From positions 62,001 to 126,000 of the forward strand of contig CAKRXU010000002.1 of NCBI GenBank assembly GCA_934424575.1: a DNA stretch of 64,000 nucleotides, given 5' to 3'. The DNA is from an uncultured Blautia sp. (GTDB lineage: Bacteria; Bacillota; Clostridia; Lachnospirales; Lachnospiraceae). The first letter of the stretch is position 1, and the number at the start of each line of letters is the position of its first letter. A model generated the notes under the pieces. That model made no database searches and was not told the DNA's origin. It was given only the letters and a program-made list of their open reading frames with translations. Below, piece by piece: positions 28,040 to 36,085 of the stretch. The position numbers and the translations under genes were made by a program.

Positions 28040-28609
28040 ATGAGACTTGGTTGGTCAAAAACTAAATACTCTATTTCCTATTATGCCCAGAAAACAGTTT
28101 ACGTGAATGGTAAAAATAAATCCCAGATTGTTAAACGGTATGGATCTGAAAAATATATCTGCCAGACATATGGTGTTTCTGATGCAAAAGCCTGGATGAT
28201 TTTTCCTTGTCCAGATTCAAGGCGCTGGCAGATAGAAGAATGTTTCCGCATTATGAAAACAGATTTTGAGGCAAGACCTGTGTATGTAAAACGAAAAGAC
28301 AGAATCCTTGCCCACTTCATTACCTGCTTTATCGCTTTGATTGTTTACTGTTACCTTGAGCAGAAACTTGACAATAAATATACCATAGATCAAATCCTGT
28401 CAACACTGCAGGAGATGGATTTTGTAAAGTATGAAGGATTTTCCCCATGCTATGTCAGAAAAACAATAAAAAAATACTGCCGTGAAGAATCATATCCACA
28501 AAACCCAACATTCTTCCACGGCAGTACCTGTTATTCTGTTTTTTATTATGCCAGTGCTTTTCCTAATGCTTTACAGTTTTCTACTGCTTCATCGTCTGGT
28601 TCTTCCTGA
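28040..28609 (+). pseudogene. Internally deleted transposase (IS1634/IS4-like) relic
   Basis: About 189 residues from the ATG at 28040 (GAGGTG upstream). The first ~50 residues (SYYAQKTVYVNGKNKSQIVK) resemble the N-terminus of IS1634-type transposases. From about residue 58 (RRWQIEECFRIMKTDFEARP, then KDRILAHFITCFIALIVY) they match the C-terminal third. The ~350-residue catalytic middle is missing without loss of frame, so this is a deletion derivative that cannot transpose itself. Its 3' end overlaps the flavodoxin terminator and gene on the other strand. Confidence 0.7.
28468..28525 (-). terminator. Terminator of the flavodoxin gene
   Basis: Stem ATTCTT.CCACGGCAGT / ACTGCCGTG.AAGAAT followed on the minus strand by ATTTTTTT. 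It lies within the end of the transposase relic. Confidence 0.75.
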
Positions 28610-28968
28610 CAGATCACACCATCTGCTACAAGAACAGCTCCGTCTTCTTTGCATTTAGCTTCCCAGTTGTGCATCCAGTCTCCATCGCCCCATCCATAGG
28701 ATCCGAAAAGACCGATCTTTTTGCCGGAAATTTTTTCTTCGCAGGAGCTGAACATTGGCTCGAACTCATCTTCTTCCAGTACTTCATCTCCCATAGCCGG
28801 GCATCCGAATGCGATCGCATCAAATTCGTCTACTTTTGCAGCCTCAAAGTCTGCTGTCTCAAATACAGTAACTTCTGCGCCTGCTTCTTTTGCTCCGTCT
28901 GCTACTGCGTTTGCCATGCTTTCTGTGTTTCCTGTAGAGCTCCAATATACAACTGCTACTTTACTCAT
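28546..28968 (-). CDS. Flavodoxin
   Basis: Short-chain flavodoxin of 140 residues, an FMN electron carrier that replaces ferredoxin. The phosphate loop is VVYWSSTGNTESMA (about 6-19). The FMN-stacking loops are FGCPAMGDEVLEE (about 53-65) and GSYGWGDGDWM (about 88-98). The protein is strongly acidic. It follows the DUF3793 gene by 24 bases, downstream of a promoter with TTAGTT-type operator sites, suggesting iron-dependent control. Confidence 0.95.
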   Translation of the reverse strand: MSKVAVVYWSSTGNTESMANAVADGAKEAGAEVTVFETADFEAAKVDEFDAIAFGCPAMGDEVLEEDEFEPMFSSCEEKISGKKIGLFGSYGWGDGDWMHNWEAKCKEDGAVLVADGVICQEEPDDEAVENCKALGKALA

Positions 28969-28992
28969 ATTCTTTTACCTGTCCTTTCTTGA

Positions 28993-29544
28993 TCATGCTG
29001 CGACGGTGAGCTGAAGGATGCTTCTGCCATCGGCAAATAATTTCTGATAGATCTCTGAACATTTCTTCAGTTTCCGGAAGATCACCTGAGTCTTCTGCTC
29101 ATCTCCATAAACCTTCCAGATCCCACAGCACTTGTAATTTTTTCCCTTCTGTTCAATAAATCCTGTCACATCATCCAGAGGATATCCCAGGAACAGTCCC
29201 ACCTCATGAGGGAAGCATTCATACTGAAAAAAGCGGTCCTGAAGTTTGCGAAGACAGCAGTCCGTTCCCCGGCATTCGTATCCACAGGTCTGAAGGATGT
29301 TCTCGGCTCCTTCCCTGTTCAGATCAGCTTCCAGCTTGTTTTTCCGGTAGACGTAGATCAGTGCTCTCTTCTCGCCTGTTCTCAGTATTTCCACATAAAC
29401 CCCTTTGCCATTCAGCTTACGATTTTCTTCCTGTACCTCTCTTGGCAGATTCTCCATATCATCCGGCAGATAGTTAAACATATTTGCCGTTTTTATCCCT
29501 GCAAGCGTCGGAGCGCAATGCGCAACAATATCTGATTCTAACAT
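28993..29544 (-). CDS. DUF3793-family protein
   Basis: 183 residues, matching my recollection of DUF3793, a family of uncharacterised Firmicute proteins often encoded beside flavodoxin or iron genes. Visible features are an N-terminal segment ending GIKTANMFN, a conserved CFPHEVGLFLGYPLDDVTGF stretch (about 112-131) and several cysteines (CGYECRGTDCC, about 87-97) that could bind a metal. It is first in the DUF3793-flavodoxin operon, with GGAGG 7 bases before the ATG. Function is not known; a role in flavodoxin or metal homeostasis is inference. Confidence 0.8.
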   Translation of the reverse strand: MLESDIVAHCAPTLAGIKTANMFNYLPDDMENLPREVQEENRKLNGKGVYVEILRTGEKRALIYVYRKNKLEADLNREGAENILQTCGYECRGTDCCLRKLQDRFFQYECFPHEVGLFLGYPLDDVTGFIEQKGKNYKCCGIWKVYGDEQKTQVIFRKLKKCSEIYQKLFADGRSILQLTVAA

Positions 29545-29626
29545 TTGGTTACCTCCATCTCGCTCATGATGCTTCCTGCAAGGAAAAAGGATTTACTGAT
29601 TCTCGCTTTTGCGCGCAGGAAATAGA

Positions 29627-29748
29627 TTAGTTTTAACTAACTTAGCTTTTAAATTTTACGGATATGTCTCCATACCCGTAAAATATTACGCTCTTGGTTA
29701 GAACCAACTAACTGAGATGATAGTACTATATTTCACCTGTGCTGTCAA
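29627..29748 (-). promoter_or_regulatory. Promoter and paired Fur-like operators of the DUF3793-flavodoxin operon
   Basis: Minus strand TTGACA (29743-29748), 17-base spacer, TACTAT (29720-29725). A palindrome TTGGTTAGAACCAA (29694-29707) sits at the expected transcription start, and a second, TTAGTTTTAACTAA (29627-29640), lies in the leader. Between them is a strong hairpin with ATTTTACGG arms. The sites resemble the one at the fur promoter. Confidence 0.65.
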
Positions 29749-29788
29749 GAGTTTTTTGCATTTAACTTTTTATTTTTTCAGCTATTTT

Positions 29789-31861
29789 TTAAAGGACAGA
29801 TTTCATGGAATCCATACCGATCAGCAGTGTGGATGTATTGTGAAGAAGTGCAGACATTGTCGGCTGGATCACGCCTGTCACACCGAGTGCGATCAGGGTT
29901 CCGTTGATACCCATGATACGTCTGTAGTTCTTGTGGATCTTGGTCATCAGACCGTTGCTGATCTCTTTGAGTGTTACCATGACAGACAGGTCATCTGCTC
30001 CGATCGTGATATCGGAGATCTCTCTTGCAAGTTCTGCGCCGTCGCTGATCGCAATTCCGACATCGGCTGCAGAAAGTGCCGGTGAATCGTTGATTCCATC
30101 GCCGACCATCAGGACTTTGTGTCCGTTTGCTCTTGCTTCCTCGATAAATCTCGCTTTGTCTTCCGGAAGTACTTCGGAATAATATTTGTCTACGCCGACT
30201 CTGGCTGCGATTGCCCTGGCTGTACGATCACTGTCGCCTGTCATCATGACGATCTGTGTAAATCCTGCCTTATGCAGTTTGCGGATCACTTCCGGTGCCT
30301 CCGGACGCAGTGGATCTTCGATGCAGATAACGGCTGCCAGTTCGCCCTCGATACCAAGGTACAGATGTGAGTATTCCGGTGGAAGTTTTGCGAATTCTTC
30401 TTCTTTGCCCTCCGGGATCGTGCACTTCTCATCCTCGAATACGAAGTGATGACTTCCGATGATGGCTTTTCTTCCATTTACAGTCGTGGAGATTCCATGT
30501 GCTACGATATATTCTACTTTGGAGTGCATTTCTTCATGAGTCAGGCCACGGTCCTTAGCCGCATCCATGACTGCTTTTGCCATAGAATGTGGGAAATGCT
30601 CTTCCATGCAGGCTGCAAGACGAAGGAGATCATCCTTGGACTCGCCGTTAAAGGAAACAACGTCTACTACCGTCGGTTTTGCCTTGGTCAATGTTCCTGT
30701 CTTATCAAATACGATGGTGTCTGCCTCAGCAACTGCCTCCAGGAATTTGCCGCCCTTGACTGTGATCTTGTGTGCATTTGCTTCGCGGATCGCTGCAAGC
30801 ACAGAGATCGGCATTGCAAGTTTCAGAGCGCAGGAGAAGTCTACCATAAGGATAGACAATGCCTTGGTCACGTTTCTGGTGAGCAAGTAGGTAAGTCCTG
30901 TTCCTGCAAGTGTGTACGGCACAAGGCTGTCTGCAAGATGTTCTGCCTTGCTCTCTACTGCTGATTTAAGTTTCTCGGTTTCTTCGATCATGGTAACGAT
31001 CTTCTCAAACTTGGTGGAACCGGATGTTTCTTTGACACGGATGGTGATCTCACCTTCCTCAACAACAGTTCCTGCATATGCATAGCTTGCTTCACGTTTT
31101 GCAACCGGCATGGATTCTCCTGTAAGAGATGCCTGATTGACCATTCCCTCTCCGGCTGTAACGATACCATCGAATGGGATCACGGTTCCCATATGGATCT
31201 TGACTTCATCGCCAGGTTTGATCTGGTCAGAATTTACAAGGACTTCACCGCCCTCTGTCACAAGCCATACTTTGCTTACATTGAGAGACATGCTTCTTGC
31301 AAGGTCGTCTACAGATTTCTTATGTGTCCAGTCCTCAAGGATCTCACCGAATCCTAACAGGAACATAACGGAAGATGCTGTCGAGAAATCTCCACGGAAA
31401 ATGGATACTCCGATCGCTGTTGCATCAAGTACGGATACTTCGATCTTGCGTTTTGCAAGAGTGCGGATACCCTTCCAGATATATTTCACAGAATGTAATG
31501 TGGTAAGTACAGTTCTGACCGGCATTGGAAGGAACAGCTTCTTGCCGTAATGAACCACAACATGATTTACCATTTTTTCCCAGTATTCGCTGTTCATCTC
31601 ACGGCCGGAGTTCTGGAGATAGCTCTCCGGAGCCTCGGAAGCACCGTATGAAAACTTCTGTACCGCTTTCAGAATTGCCAGTTTATCTCCATTGTAACAG
31701 ATGACCGCATCCTGATTACGCTCTACTACTTTGACAGACGTTACGCCTTCCAGGCCGCTGAGAAAATATTCGAGCTGGTCTGCCTGGCGGCAGGTCATTC
31801 TCTTCTGGCAGATATGGATCCTGACTCTGCCTTTGATCTGATGCTCTATTTTGAATTTCAT
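29789..31861 (-). CDS. P1B-type metal-transporting ATPase
   Basis: Heavy-metal ATPase of 690 residues. An HMA-like N-terminal domain (about 1-75) lacks the usual CxxC. The actuator TGES, phosphorylation motif DKTGTLT, an HP-like FPHSMAKA, ATP-site MMTGDSD and the MVGDGINDSPAL hinge are intact. The membrane metal site reads SCALKLAMP instead of CPC, which makes the ion hard to predict (zinc, iron or manganese are candidates). The start is taken at the ATG at 31861 with GAGGAAAG upstream, not at an upstream start (31897) inside a terminator. It is paired with the DUF6110-like gene upstream. Confidence 0.9.
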   Translation of the reverse strand: MKFKIEHQIKGRVRIHICQKRMTCRQADQLEYFLSGLEGVTSVKVVERNQDAVICYNGDKLAILKAVQKFSYGASEAPESYLQNSGREMNSEYWEKMVNHVVVHYGKKLFLPMPVRTVLTTLHSVKYIWKGIRTLAKRKIEVSVLDATAIGVSIFRGDFSTASSVMFLLGFGEILEDWTHKKSVDDLARSMSLNVSKVWLVTEGGEVLVNSDQIKPGDEVKIHMGTVIPFDGIVTAGEGMVNQASLTGESMPVAKREASYAYAGTVVEEGEITIRVKETSGSTKFEKIVTMIEETEKLKSAVESKAEHLADSLVPYTLAGTGLTYLLTRNVTKALSILMVDFSCALKLAMPISVLAAIREANAHKITVKGGKFLEAVAEADTIVFDKTGTLTKAKPTVVDVVSFNGESKDDLLRLAACMEEHFPHSMAKAVMDAAKDRGLTHEEMHSKVEYIVAHGISTTVNGRKAIIGSHHFVFEDEKCTIPEGKEEEFAKLPPEYSHLYLGIEGELAAVICIEDPLRPEAPEVIRKLHKAGFTQIVMMTGDSDRTARAIAARVGVDKYYSEVLPEDKARFIEEARANGHKVLMVGDGINDSPALSAADVGIAISDGAELAREISDITIGADDLSVMVTLKEISNGLMTKIHKNYRRIMGINGTLIALGVTGVIQPTMSALLHNTSTLLIGMDSMKSVL

Positions 31862-31890
31862 ATAATCTTTCCTCGCATGTTTATTAATAA

Positions 31891-31926
31891 AAAACACCTG
31901 TAGTGATTACCACAGGTGTTCTTTTT
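31891..31926. terminator. Terminator/attenuator between the DUF6110-like gene and the P1B-ATPase
   Basis: AACACCTGT/ACAGGTGTT stem flanked by A and T tracts on both sides, located between the small gene (stop 31936) and the ATPase start (31861). It probably limits read-through into the ATPase gene, because no separate promoter is evident. Confidence 0.75.
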
Positions 31927-31935
31927 TGATATTTC

Positions 31936-32250
31936 TTACTCTTCTTCTGCAGTCTCTACAGTTTCTTCTGTGGTTTCTTCTACAGTTTCTTCCTCTGCTG
32001 CATCTTCAAAAGCTTCCTCTGCTGCGGCACGGTCTTCGTTGATCTGCTTAGCTTCTGCATAGATATCTTCTGCGTTTTCCTGAACCTTGGATACTGTCTT
32101 CATAACGCAGTCTTTGGCACGAAGAACGGCTGCTGTGCAGTTGGTATAAAGTTTCTTTGCATCCTTACTGGAAAGTACTTTGATACCTGCTGTTCCGAAT
32201 ACTACTCCTGCTGCAAAAAGTCCGCTGTGTTTTGTGTTAAGTTTGATCAT
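31936..32250 (-). CDS. Small DUF6110-like membrane protein with Glu/Ala-rich tail
   Basis: 104 residues. A weakly hydrophobic N-terminal segment (SGLFAAGVVFGTAGIKVL, about 9-26) could insert in the membrane. It is followed by a helical Lys/Ala part and a C-terminal tail of Glu, Thr, Val and Ala (about 75-104). Family assignment (DUF6110) is from memory. The gene lies directly upstream of the P1B-ATPase, as the PacL (DUF1490) metal chaperones lie next to CtpC-type ATPases in mycobacteria; sequence similarity to PacL is not claimed. The leader holds a GGGATG/CATCCC hairpin. Confidence 0.7.
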   Translation of the reverse strand: MIKLNTKHSGLFAAGVVFGTAGIKVLSSKDAKKLYTNCTAAVLRAKDCVMKTVSKVQENAEDIYAEAKQINEDRAAAEEAFEDAAEEETVEETTEETVETAEEE

Positions 32251-32352
32251 TATACTTATACCTCCTGTTGTAAAATTATTTCCTAATTAATGTAGTGTAT
32301 TTTATTGTCATCGGGATGATAGGTTTCTGTTCCATCCCTTGACATTACAAAC

Positions 32353-32380
32353 ATTATAATATGCGTCAAATAAAAGTCCA
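32353..32380 (-). promoter_or_regulatory. Promoter of the DUF6110-like/ATPase pair
   Basis: Minus strand TGGACT (32375-32380), 16-base spacer, TATAAT (32353-32358). A GTTAGG half-site lies just upstream of the -35 box, similar to one in the fur promoter spacer. Confidence 0.55.
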
Positions 32381-32493
32381 GCCTAACTTGCACTTCTGAG
32401 AAATTTTCTCATTTATTCATAAAACATAAAAATATAAAGGATTTTTTGATGGATTTTTATATACTTTCCTATGAAAAGGTGCATGGAAAGCGG

Positions 32494-32976
32494 TTATTCA
32501 CCGCTCTCCATTGAAACACTGCGTACCCGTCTGTCGTGCAGATAGCCAAAAGATTCCATGCCTTTCTCGATCACCTGGCGCAGTTTCTCACCGTCCAGGC
32601 GGATGCTGGTGTAGTCATCCAGCTTGACACTGCAGATATGTACCGGGGATTCCTCATTGCAGATGCGGTAAGCGCGTTTCCTCTTGAGGGCACCGATCTC
32701 TTCCAGAAGATTGATCATGCGGTATATCGTAGCCATTCCGATGTTAGGATCTCTCTTTGACGCCAAAAAATAAATTTCCTTACAGCAGGTGCATTCCTCC
32801 TGCAGGATAATATCAAGTATGATTTTTCTCTGTTTTGTAATTCTGCAGCCAGCCTGGCGAAGTCTGTTCATGATTGCACTTCTCTGCATATTACTCCGCT
32901 GATACTGCTGATCACGGCAGGAATTCACTTCCGTTTCCATTTCGTCTTCAAAGATTATCTCTCTCAGTGCTTCCAT
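32494..32976 (-). CDS. Divergent Fur-family transcriptional repressor
   Basis: 160 residues. An N-terminal extension of about 30 residues leads to a winged helix (LRQAGCRITKQRKIILDIIL, then PNIGMATIYRMINLLEEIGALKR), which is clearly Fur-like. The usual metal ligands are largely missing: no HHDH motif and no C-terminal CxxC. Instead a CTCCKEIY cluster replaces the common HLSAEEIY, and there is one His-Cys pair (SPVHICSV). It probably represses metal or stress genes, including itself, through the TTAGTT-type sites seen here and upstream of DUF3793. Which metal it senses cannot be told. Confidence 0.82.
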   Translation of the reverse strand: MEALREIIFEDEMETEVNSCRDQQYQRSNMQRSAIMNRLRQAGCRITKQRKIILDIILQEECTCCKEIYFLASKRDPNIGMATIYRMINLLEEIGALKRKRAYRICNEESPVHICSVKLDDYTSIRLDGEKLRQVIEKGMESFGYLHDRRVRSVSMESGE

Positions 32977-32998
32977 TCTATCACTCCCGTCCGTTCAG

Positions 32999-33049
32999 TT
33001 AGTTCGATTCAACTATCAAAAGTTTACATCACCTAACCTTTTCTGTCAA
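32999..33049 (-). promoter_or_regulatory. Promoter and operator of the fur-like gene
   Basis: Minus strand TTGACA (33044-33049), 17-base spacer containing GTTAGG, then TAAACT (33021-33026). An imperfect palindrome TAGTTGAATCGAACTAA (32999-33015) follows immediately, at the expected start site, consistent with autoregulation. Confidence 0.65.
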
Positions 33050-33097
33050 GATTATTTTTTATCAGAAAGAAATTTAACCGGAAATTTTGTCTTCCCC

Positions 33098-33127
33098 TTG
33101 ACAACTGGAACTTTTATTGCATATAAT
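33098..33127 (+). promoter_or_regulatory. Promoter of tmRNA
   Basis: TTGACA (33098-33103), 18-base spacer, TATAAT (33122-33127): a near-consensus promoter. It implies a precursor with a 5' leader of about 65 bases that is trimmed off. Confidence 0.85.
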
Positions 33128-33200
33128 AAGAAACAGTCAAAACAAGAGCATCGTCTGTTTACCAGTATTTCTAAGGAGGCTCAGCCTTCACCAAACGTTT

Positions 33201-33547
33201 GGGGCTTGTACTGGTTTCGACGGGGGCTTTGAAGTTGAGGCAGCCATCCGCAGACTCCTGGACTGCGTATCAACCGGGAAACTAAATATAAACGCAGACG
33301 AACAGTACGCGTTAGCAGCCTAAGCGCTGCTCATCAACCCTGATGCACTCACACATCAGGGATCTGGTGTCGACTATGTGAGAAACCTTGCCGGGTAAGC
33401 TTTGCCCCGGTAGATGTATCATGAAGCTACTAAAGCAGTAAGCCTGTCGGTGGGCGTACTGCCAAGGGAATGTCAAATCAGCGACTGTGATGGGAGATAC
33501 CGCAAGGGATAGGCTTTCGGACAGGGGTTCGATTCCCCTCAGGTCCA
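33201..33547 (+). ncRNA. ssrA: Transfer-messenger RNA
   Basis: Rescues stalled ribosomes and tags their products. The 5' end GGGGCTTGTACTGGTTTCGA and the 3' tRNA-like part (T arm AGGGGTTCGATTCCCCT, ending AGGTCCA) are characteristic. The tag frame ends GCGTTAGCAGCCTAA and gives a tag of about GKLNINADEQYALAA. It is 347 nt; CCA is not encoded. Pairing of GGGGCTT with AGGTCC leaves one mismatch in the acceptor stem, so the exact 5' end may differ slightly. A small open frame (33117-33323) that includes the tag is not a gene. Confidence 0.95.
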
Positions 33548-33559
33548 TTTTATGGCATC

Positions 33560-33611
33560 AAAAAGCTGACGCACATCTTTTGAAACCTACGGAGATGTGC
33601 GTCAGCTTTTT
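33560..33611. terminator. Bidirectional terminator between tmRNA and the c-di-GMP riboswitch
   Basis: Perfect 19-bp inverted repeat (arms 33560-33578 and 33593-33611; arm begins AAAAAGCTGACGCACATC). A and T tracts at the ends make it work on both strands, closing tmRNA from one side and the riboswitch RNA from the other. Confidence 0.92.
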
Positions 33612-33680
33612 GTTATCTTTTGTATTACTGAATATGTAATTCTTTTTTCCTGATTCTTAAAAGATCTATATATATCTTGT

Positions 33681-33764
33681 AGGTGCAACTGGCTGTCATA
33701 CATTTGTTTCATTTGCTTAGACCCTATAGTTTTGCGTCACCGGATTTCCCCGGCTATGCCTTTT
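33681..33764 (-). promoter_or_regulatory. c-di-GMP-I (GEMM) riboswitch aptamer without a downstream gene
   Basis: On the minus strand the sequence reads GGCATAGCC, a stem CCGG capped by a GAAA tetraloop, then GTGACGCAAAACTATAGGG, TCTAAG, a variable stem and ATGACAGCCAGTTGC. These are the conserved blocks of the GEMM-I aptamer, including tetraloop and receptor. It begins about 50 bases after the stop of the 105-residue gene. Within ~70 bases it runs into the terminator at 33560-33611, beyond which the strand is antisense to tmRNA. No open frame follows. Confidence 0.88.
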
Positions 33765-33816
33765 AAATATAAAATAAATATACTCTTTTATTGCATAAAC
33801 GATATTGTTTCATTAG

Positions 33817-34134
33817 TTATTCCGCATTTACGCTGAGTGCTTCCGGGTTTCCGAGAGCACCGATGTTTTTGAGCAGGAAGATCGCATCACCCATACCCCT
33901 GACATAAGACAGATCTGCATATCTTTCACTCTTTGATTCCAGGCAGGCGATATAGTCATCGATCACCCTTCTGACCATGTAAGGAAGATTCATGCCGGCG
34001 TATCTTTCTTCCAGCTCTTTCAGATCGTCTACGTCCTGTCTGATGTATTCATCAGATTCGAGTATTTTTTCTCTCCTTTCCGTCATCATTTTTTCGATGC
34101 AATTCACAATTGCAACTTCAGTCATTTTTTCCAA
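33817..34134 (-). CDS. Hypothetical protein, 105 residues (possibly DUF6809-like)
   Basis: Soluble, acidic, mostly helical protein with no membrane segment. I see no catalytic motif. The segment LPYMVRRVIDDYIACLESKSE followed by SYVRGMGDAIFLLKNIG suggests a helical-bundle family; DUF6809 is a guess from memory. GGAGG lies 8 bases before a TTG at 34134, the preferred start; an ATG at 34125 is the alternative. It is alone on its strand, with the c-di-GMP riboswitch in its 3' region. Confidence 0.65.
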   Translation of the reverse strand: MEKMTEVAIVNCIEKMMTERREKILESDEYIRQDVDDLKELEERYAGMNLPYMVRRVIDDYIACLESKSERYADLSYVRGMGDAIFLLKNIGALGNPEALSVNAE

Positions 34135-34351
34135 TTTTCTATCCTCCGTTTGTGCAATACTATAGGTTTCGCCCTTATTCTATAAAGAATCCCGCCAAAC
34201 GTCAACAAAATTCGTCTGACAATTTATTGAAAAATTCGACAAATCTTTTTCATTCCTGTTCAATTTCAGCCTTATTTTATGAGGGTTTGCGGCGATTTTG
34301 GGTGTTTTTGTTTTTTTCAGAAAACCTGTGCTTTTATTGAGAAGAAATTTC

Positions 34352-34380
34352 TTTACTTTTGAAGGATTTTCTAATAATAT
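34352..34380 (+). promoter_or_regulatory. Promoter of putP
   Basis: TTTACT (34352-34357), 17-base spacer, TAATAT (34375-34380), 65 bases before the putP ATG. The rest of the AT-rich 34135-34444 gap shows no other feature I can support. Confidence 0.55.
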
Positions 34381-34444
34381 TGTATGTATGTGCATATCAA
34401 CGATGTATAAATATGCATTTCAACTTCAGAAGGGAGAGGAATTT

Positions 34445-35983
34445 ATGACAACAGCACACATCTGTATCATGATTGCGATCATTATCTATCTTGGTGCAAT
34501 GCTCTTTGTCGGCTATCTCTGTTCCAAGCAGAACAACGATACCTCAGACTTTTATCTGGGCGGCCGTAAGCTTGGTCCTCTGGTAACCGCAATGAGTGCA
34601 GAAGCCTCCGATATGAGCAGCTGGCTCCTTATGGGACTTCCTGGTCTTGCATATCTTTCCGGTATCGCAGACGCAGGCTGGACCGCGATCGGACTCGCAA
34701 TCGGTACATACCTTAACTGGAAAATCGTAGCTAAGAGAATCCGTCTCTACACTCATGTAGCGGGAAACTCTATTACTTTACCGTCCTTTTTCAGCAATCG
34801 TTTCAGGGACGACCGCAGGATCCTGCAGTCGATCGGAGCTATTTTTATTGTGATCTTCTTTATTCCATATACAGCTTCCGGTTTCGCTGCCTGCGGAAAA
34901 CTGTTCTCCAGTCTGTTCGGAGTAAAATATCTGACTGCCATGATCATCAGTGCACTGATCATCGTCGGATATACGACTCTTGGAGGATTCCTTGCGGCAT
35001 CCACCACAGACTTTATCCAGAGCATCATCATGTCCATCGCACTGATCATTGTATTTGGCTTCGGAGTATCTGTTGCAGGCGGTCCTGACGCAGTTATCAG
35101 CCACGCAAAGTCACTGCCTGGATACCTTACCATGATGACCACTTACAACCCGGAAACAGGCACAGAAGCAGCTTATCCGCTCATCAACATCGTTTCTATG
35201 CTGGCATGGGGACTTGGATATTTCGGAATGCCTCACATCCTTCTTCGTTTCATGGCGATCGAAGATGAGAAGAAACTTTCCTTATCCAGAAGAGTGGCTA
35301 CTACCTGGGTTGTGATTTCCCTCGCAGTTGCCGTTATGATCGGTGTCATCGGTCTTGGAATGACAGAAGCCGGCGAACTGGAAATGCTTCATGGAGCTAA
35401 CTCAGAAACCATCATCGTCAAGATCGCAGATCTCTTGAGCACACATGGTGTACTTCCGGCACTGCTCGGCGGTACGATCCTGGCAGGAATCCTGGCATCT
35501 ACGATGTCCACCGCAGATTCACAGCTCCTGGCTGCTTCTTCTGCTGTTTCTTCTGACCTTTTCGGCGCAGTCCTGAAGAATAAGAAGAAACAGGAGACCA
35601 TGCTCACTGACCGTGTTACTCTGCTTGCGATCGCTGTTATCGCAGTTATCATTGCCCGCAACCCGGACAGTTCTGTATTCAACATCGTATCTTTTGCATG
35701 GGCAGGTTTCGGTGCTGTATTCGGTCCGGTCGTGCTCTTTGCACTGTTCTGGAAGCGTACCAACTGGCAGGGAGCTCTCGCAGGAATGGTTTCCGGCGGT
35801 GTTATGGTATTCGTATGGAAATATCTGGTCCGTCCAAACGTTTCCTTCCTGAACTTCTATGAACTCCTTCCGGCATTCCTGATCTCCAGTGTGATGATCC
35901 TTGTAGTAAGCCTTGCTACCAAAGCTCCATCCAAAGAGATCACAGACGAGTTCGAACTGGTTCAGAAAAAAATGGCTGAATAA
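34445..35983 (+). CDS. putP: Sodium/proline symporter
   Basis: Secondary transporter of the SSS family, 512 residues with 12-13 membrane segments, importing proline with sodium. Recognisable are SDFYLGGRKLGPLVTAMSAEASDMSSWLLMG near the N-terminus in pieces, the GYFGMPHILLRFMAI motif (about 260) and AGILASTMSTADSQLLAASSAVSSDL (about 345-370) with sodium-site Ser/Thr. The ATG at 34445 has GGGAGAGGA upstream. A longer frame from 34298 adds a non-homologous leader and is rejected. It is monocistronic with its own promoter and terminator. Confidence 0.93.
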   Translation: MTTAHICIMIAIIIYLGAMLFVGYLCSKQNNDTSDFYLGGRKLGPLVTAMSAEASDMSSWLLMGLPGLAYLSGIADAGWTAIGLAIGTYLNWKIVAKRIRLYTHVAGNSITLPSFFSNRFRDDRRILQSIGAIFIVIFFIPYTASGFAACGKLFSSLFGVKYLTAMIISALIIVGYTTLGGFLAASTTDFIQSIIMSIALIIVFGFGVSVAGGPDAVISHAKSLPGYLTMMTTYNPETGTEAAYPLINIVSMLAWGLGYFGMPHILLRFMAIEDEKKLSLSRRVATTWVVISLAVAVMIGVIGLGMTEAGELEMLHGANSETIIVKIADLLSTHGVLPALLGGTILAGILASTMSTADSQLLAASSAVSSDLFGAVLKNKKKQETMLTDRVTLLAIAVIAVIIARNPDSSVFNIVSFAWAGFGAVFGPVVLFALFWKRTNWQGALAGMVSGGVMVFVWKYLVRPNVSFLNFYELLPAFLISSVMILVVSLATKAPSKEITDEFELVQKKMAE

Positions 35984-36010
35984 AAATTTCAGCAATCATT
36001 TCAAAACAAC

Positions 36011-36063
36011 AAAAAAAGAAACCGCAGAATCCTTTTTAACTGGATTCCACGGTTTCTTTTTTT
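36011..36063. terminator. Bidirectional terminator after putP
   Basis: AAAGAAACCG.GAATCC / GGATTC.CGGTTTCTTT stem with A and T runs at both ends, 28 bases past the putP stop. Confidence 0.9.
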
Positions 36064-36085
36064 GATGTCTTGCAACTATTCAGTA

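Noticed and set aside
33117..33323. 68-codon frame ending ADEQYALAA
   Set aside because: This is the tag-encoding part of tmRNA, not a separate gene.
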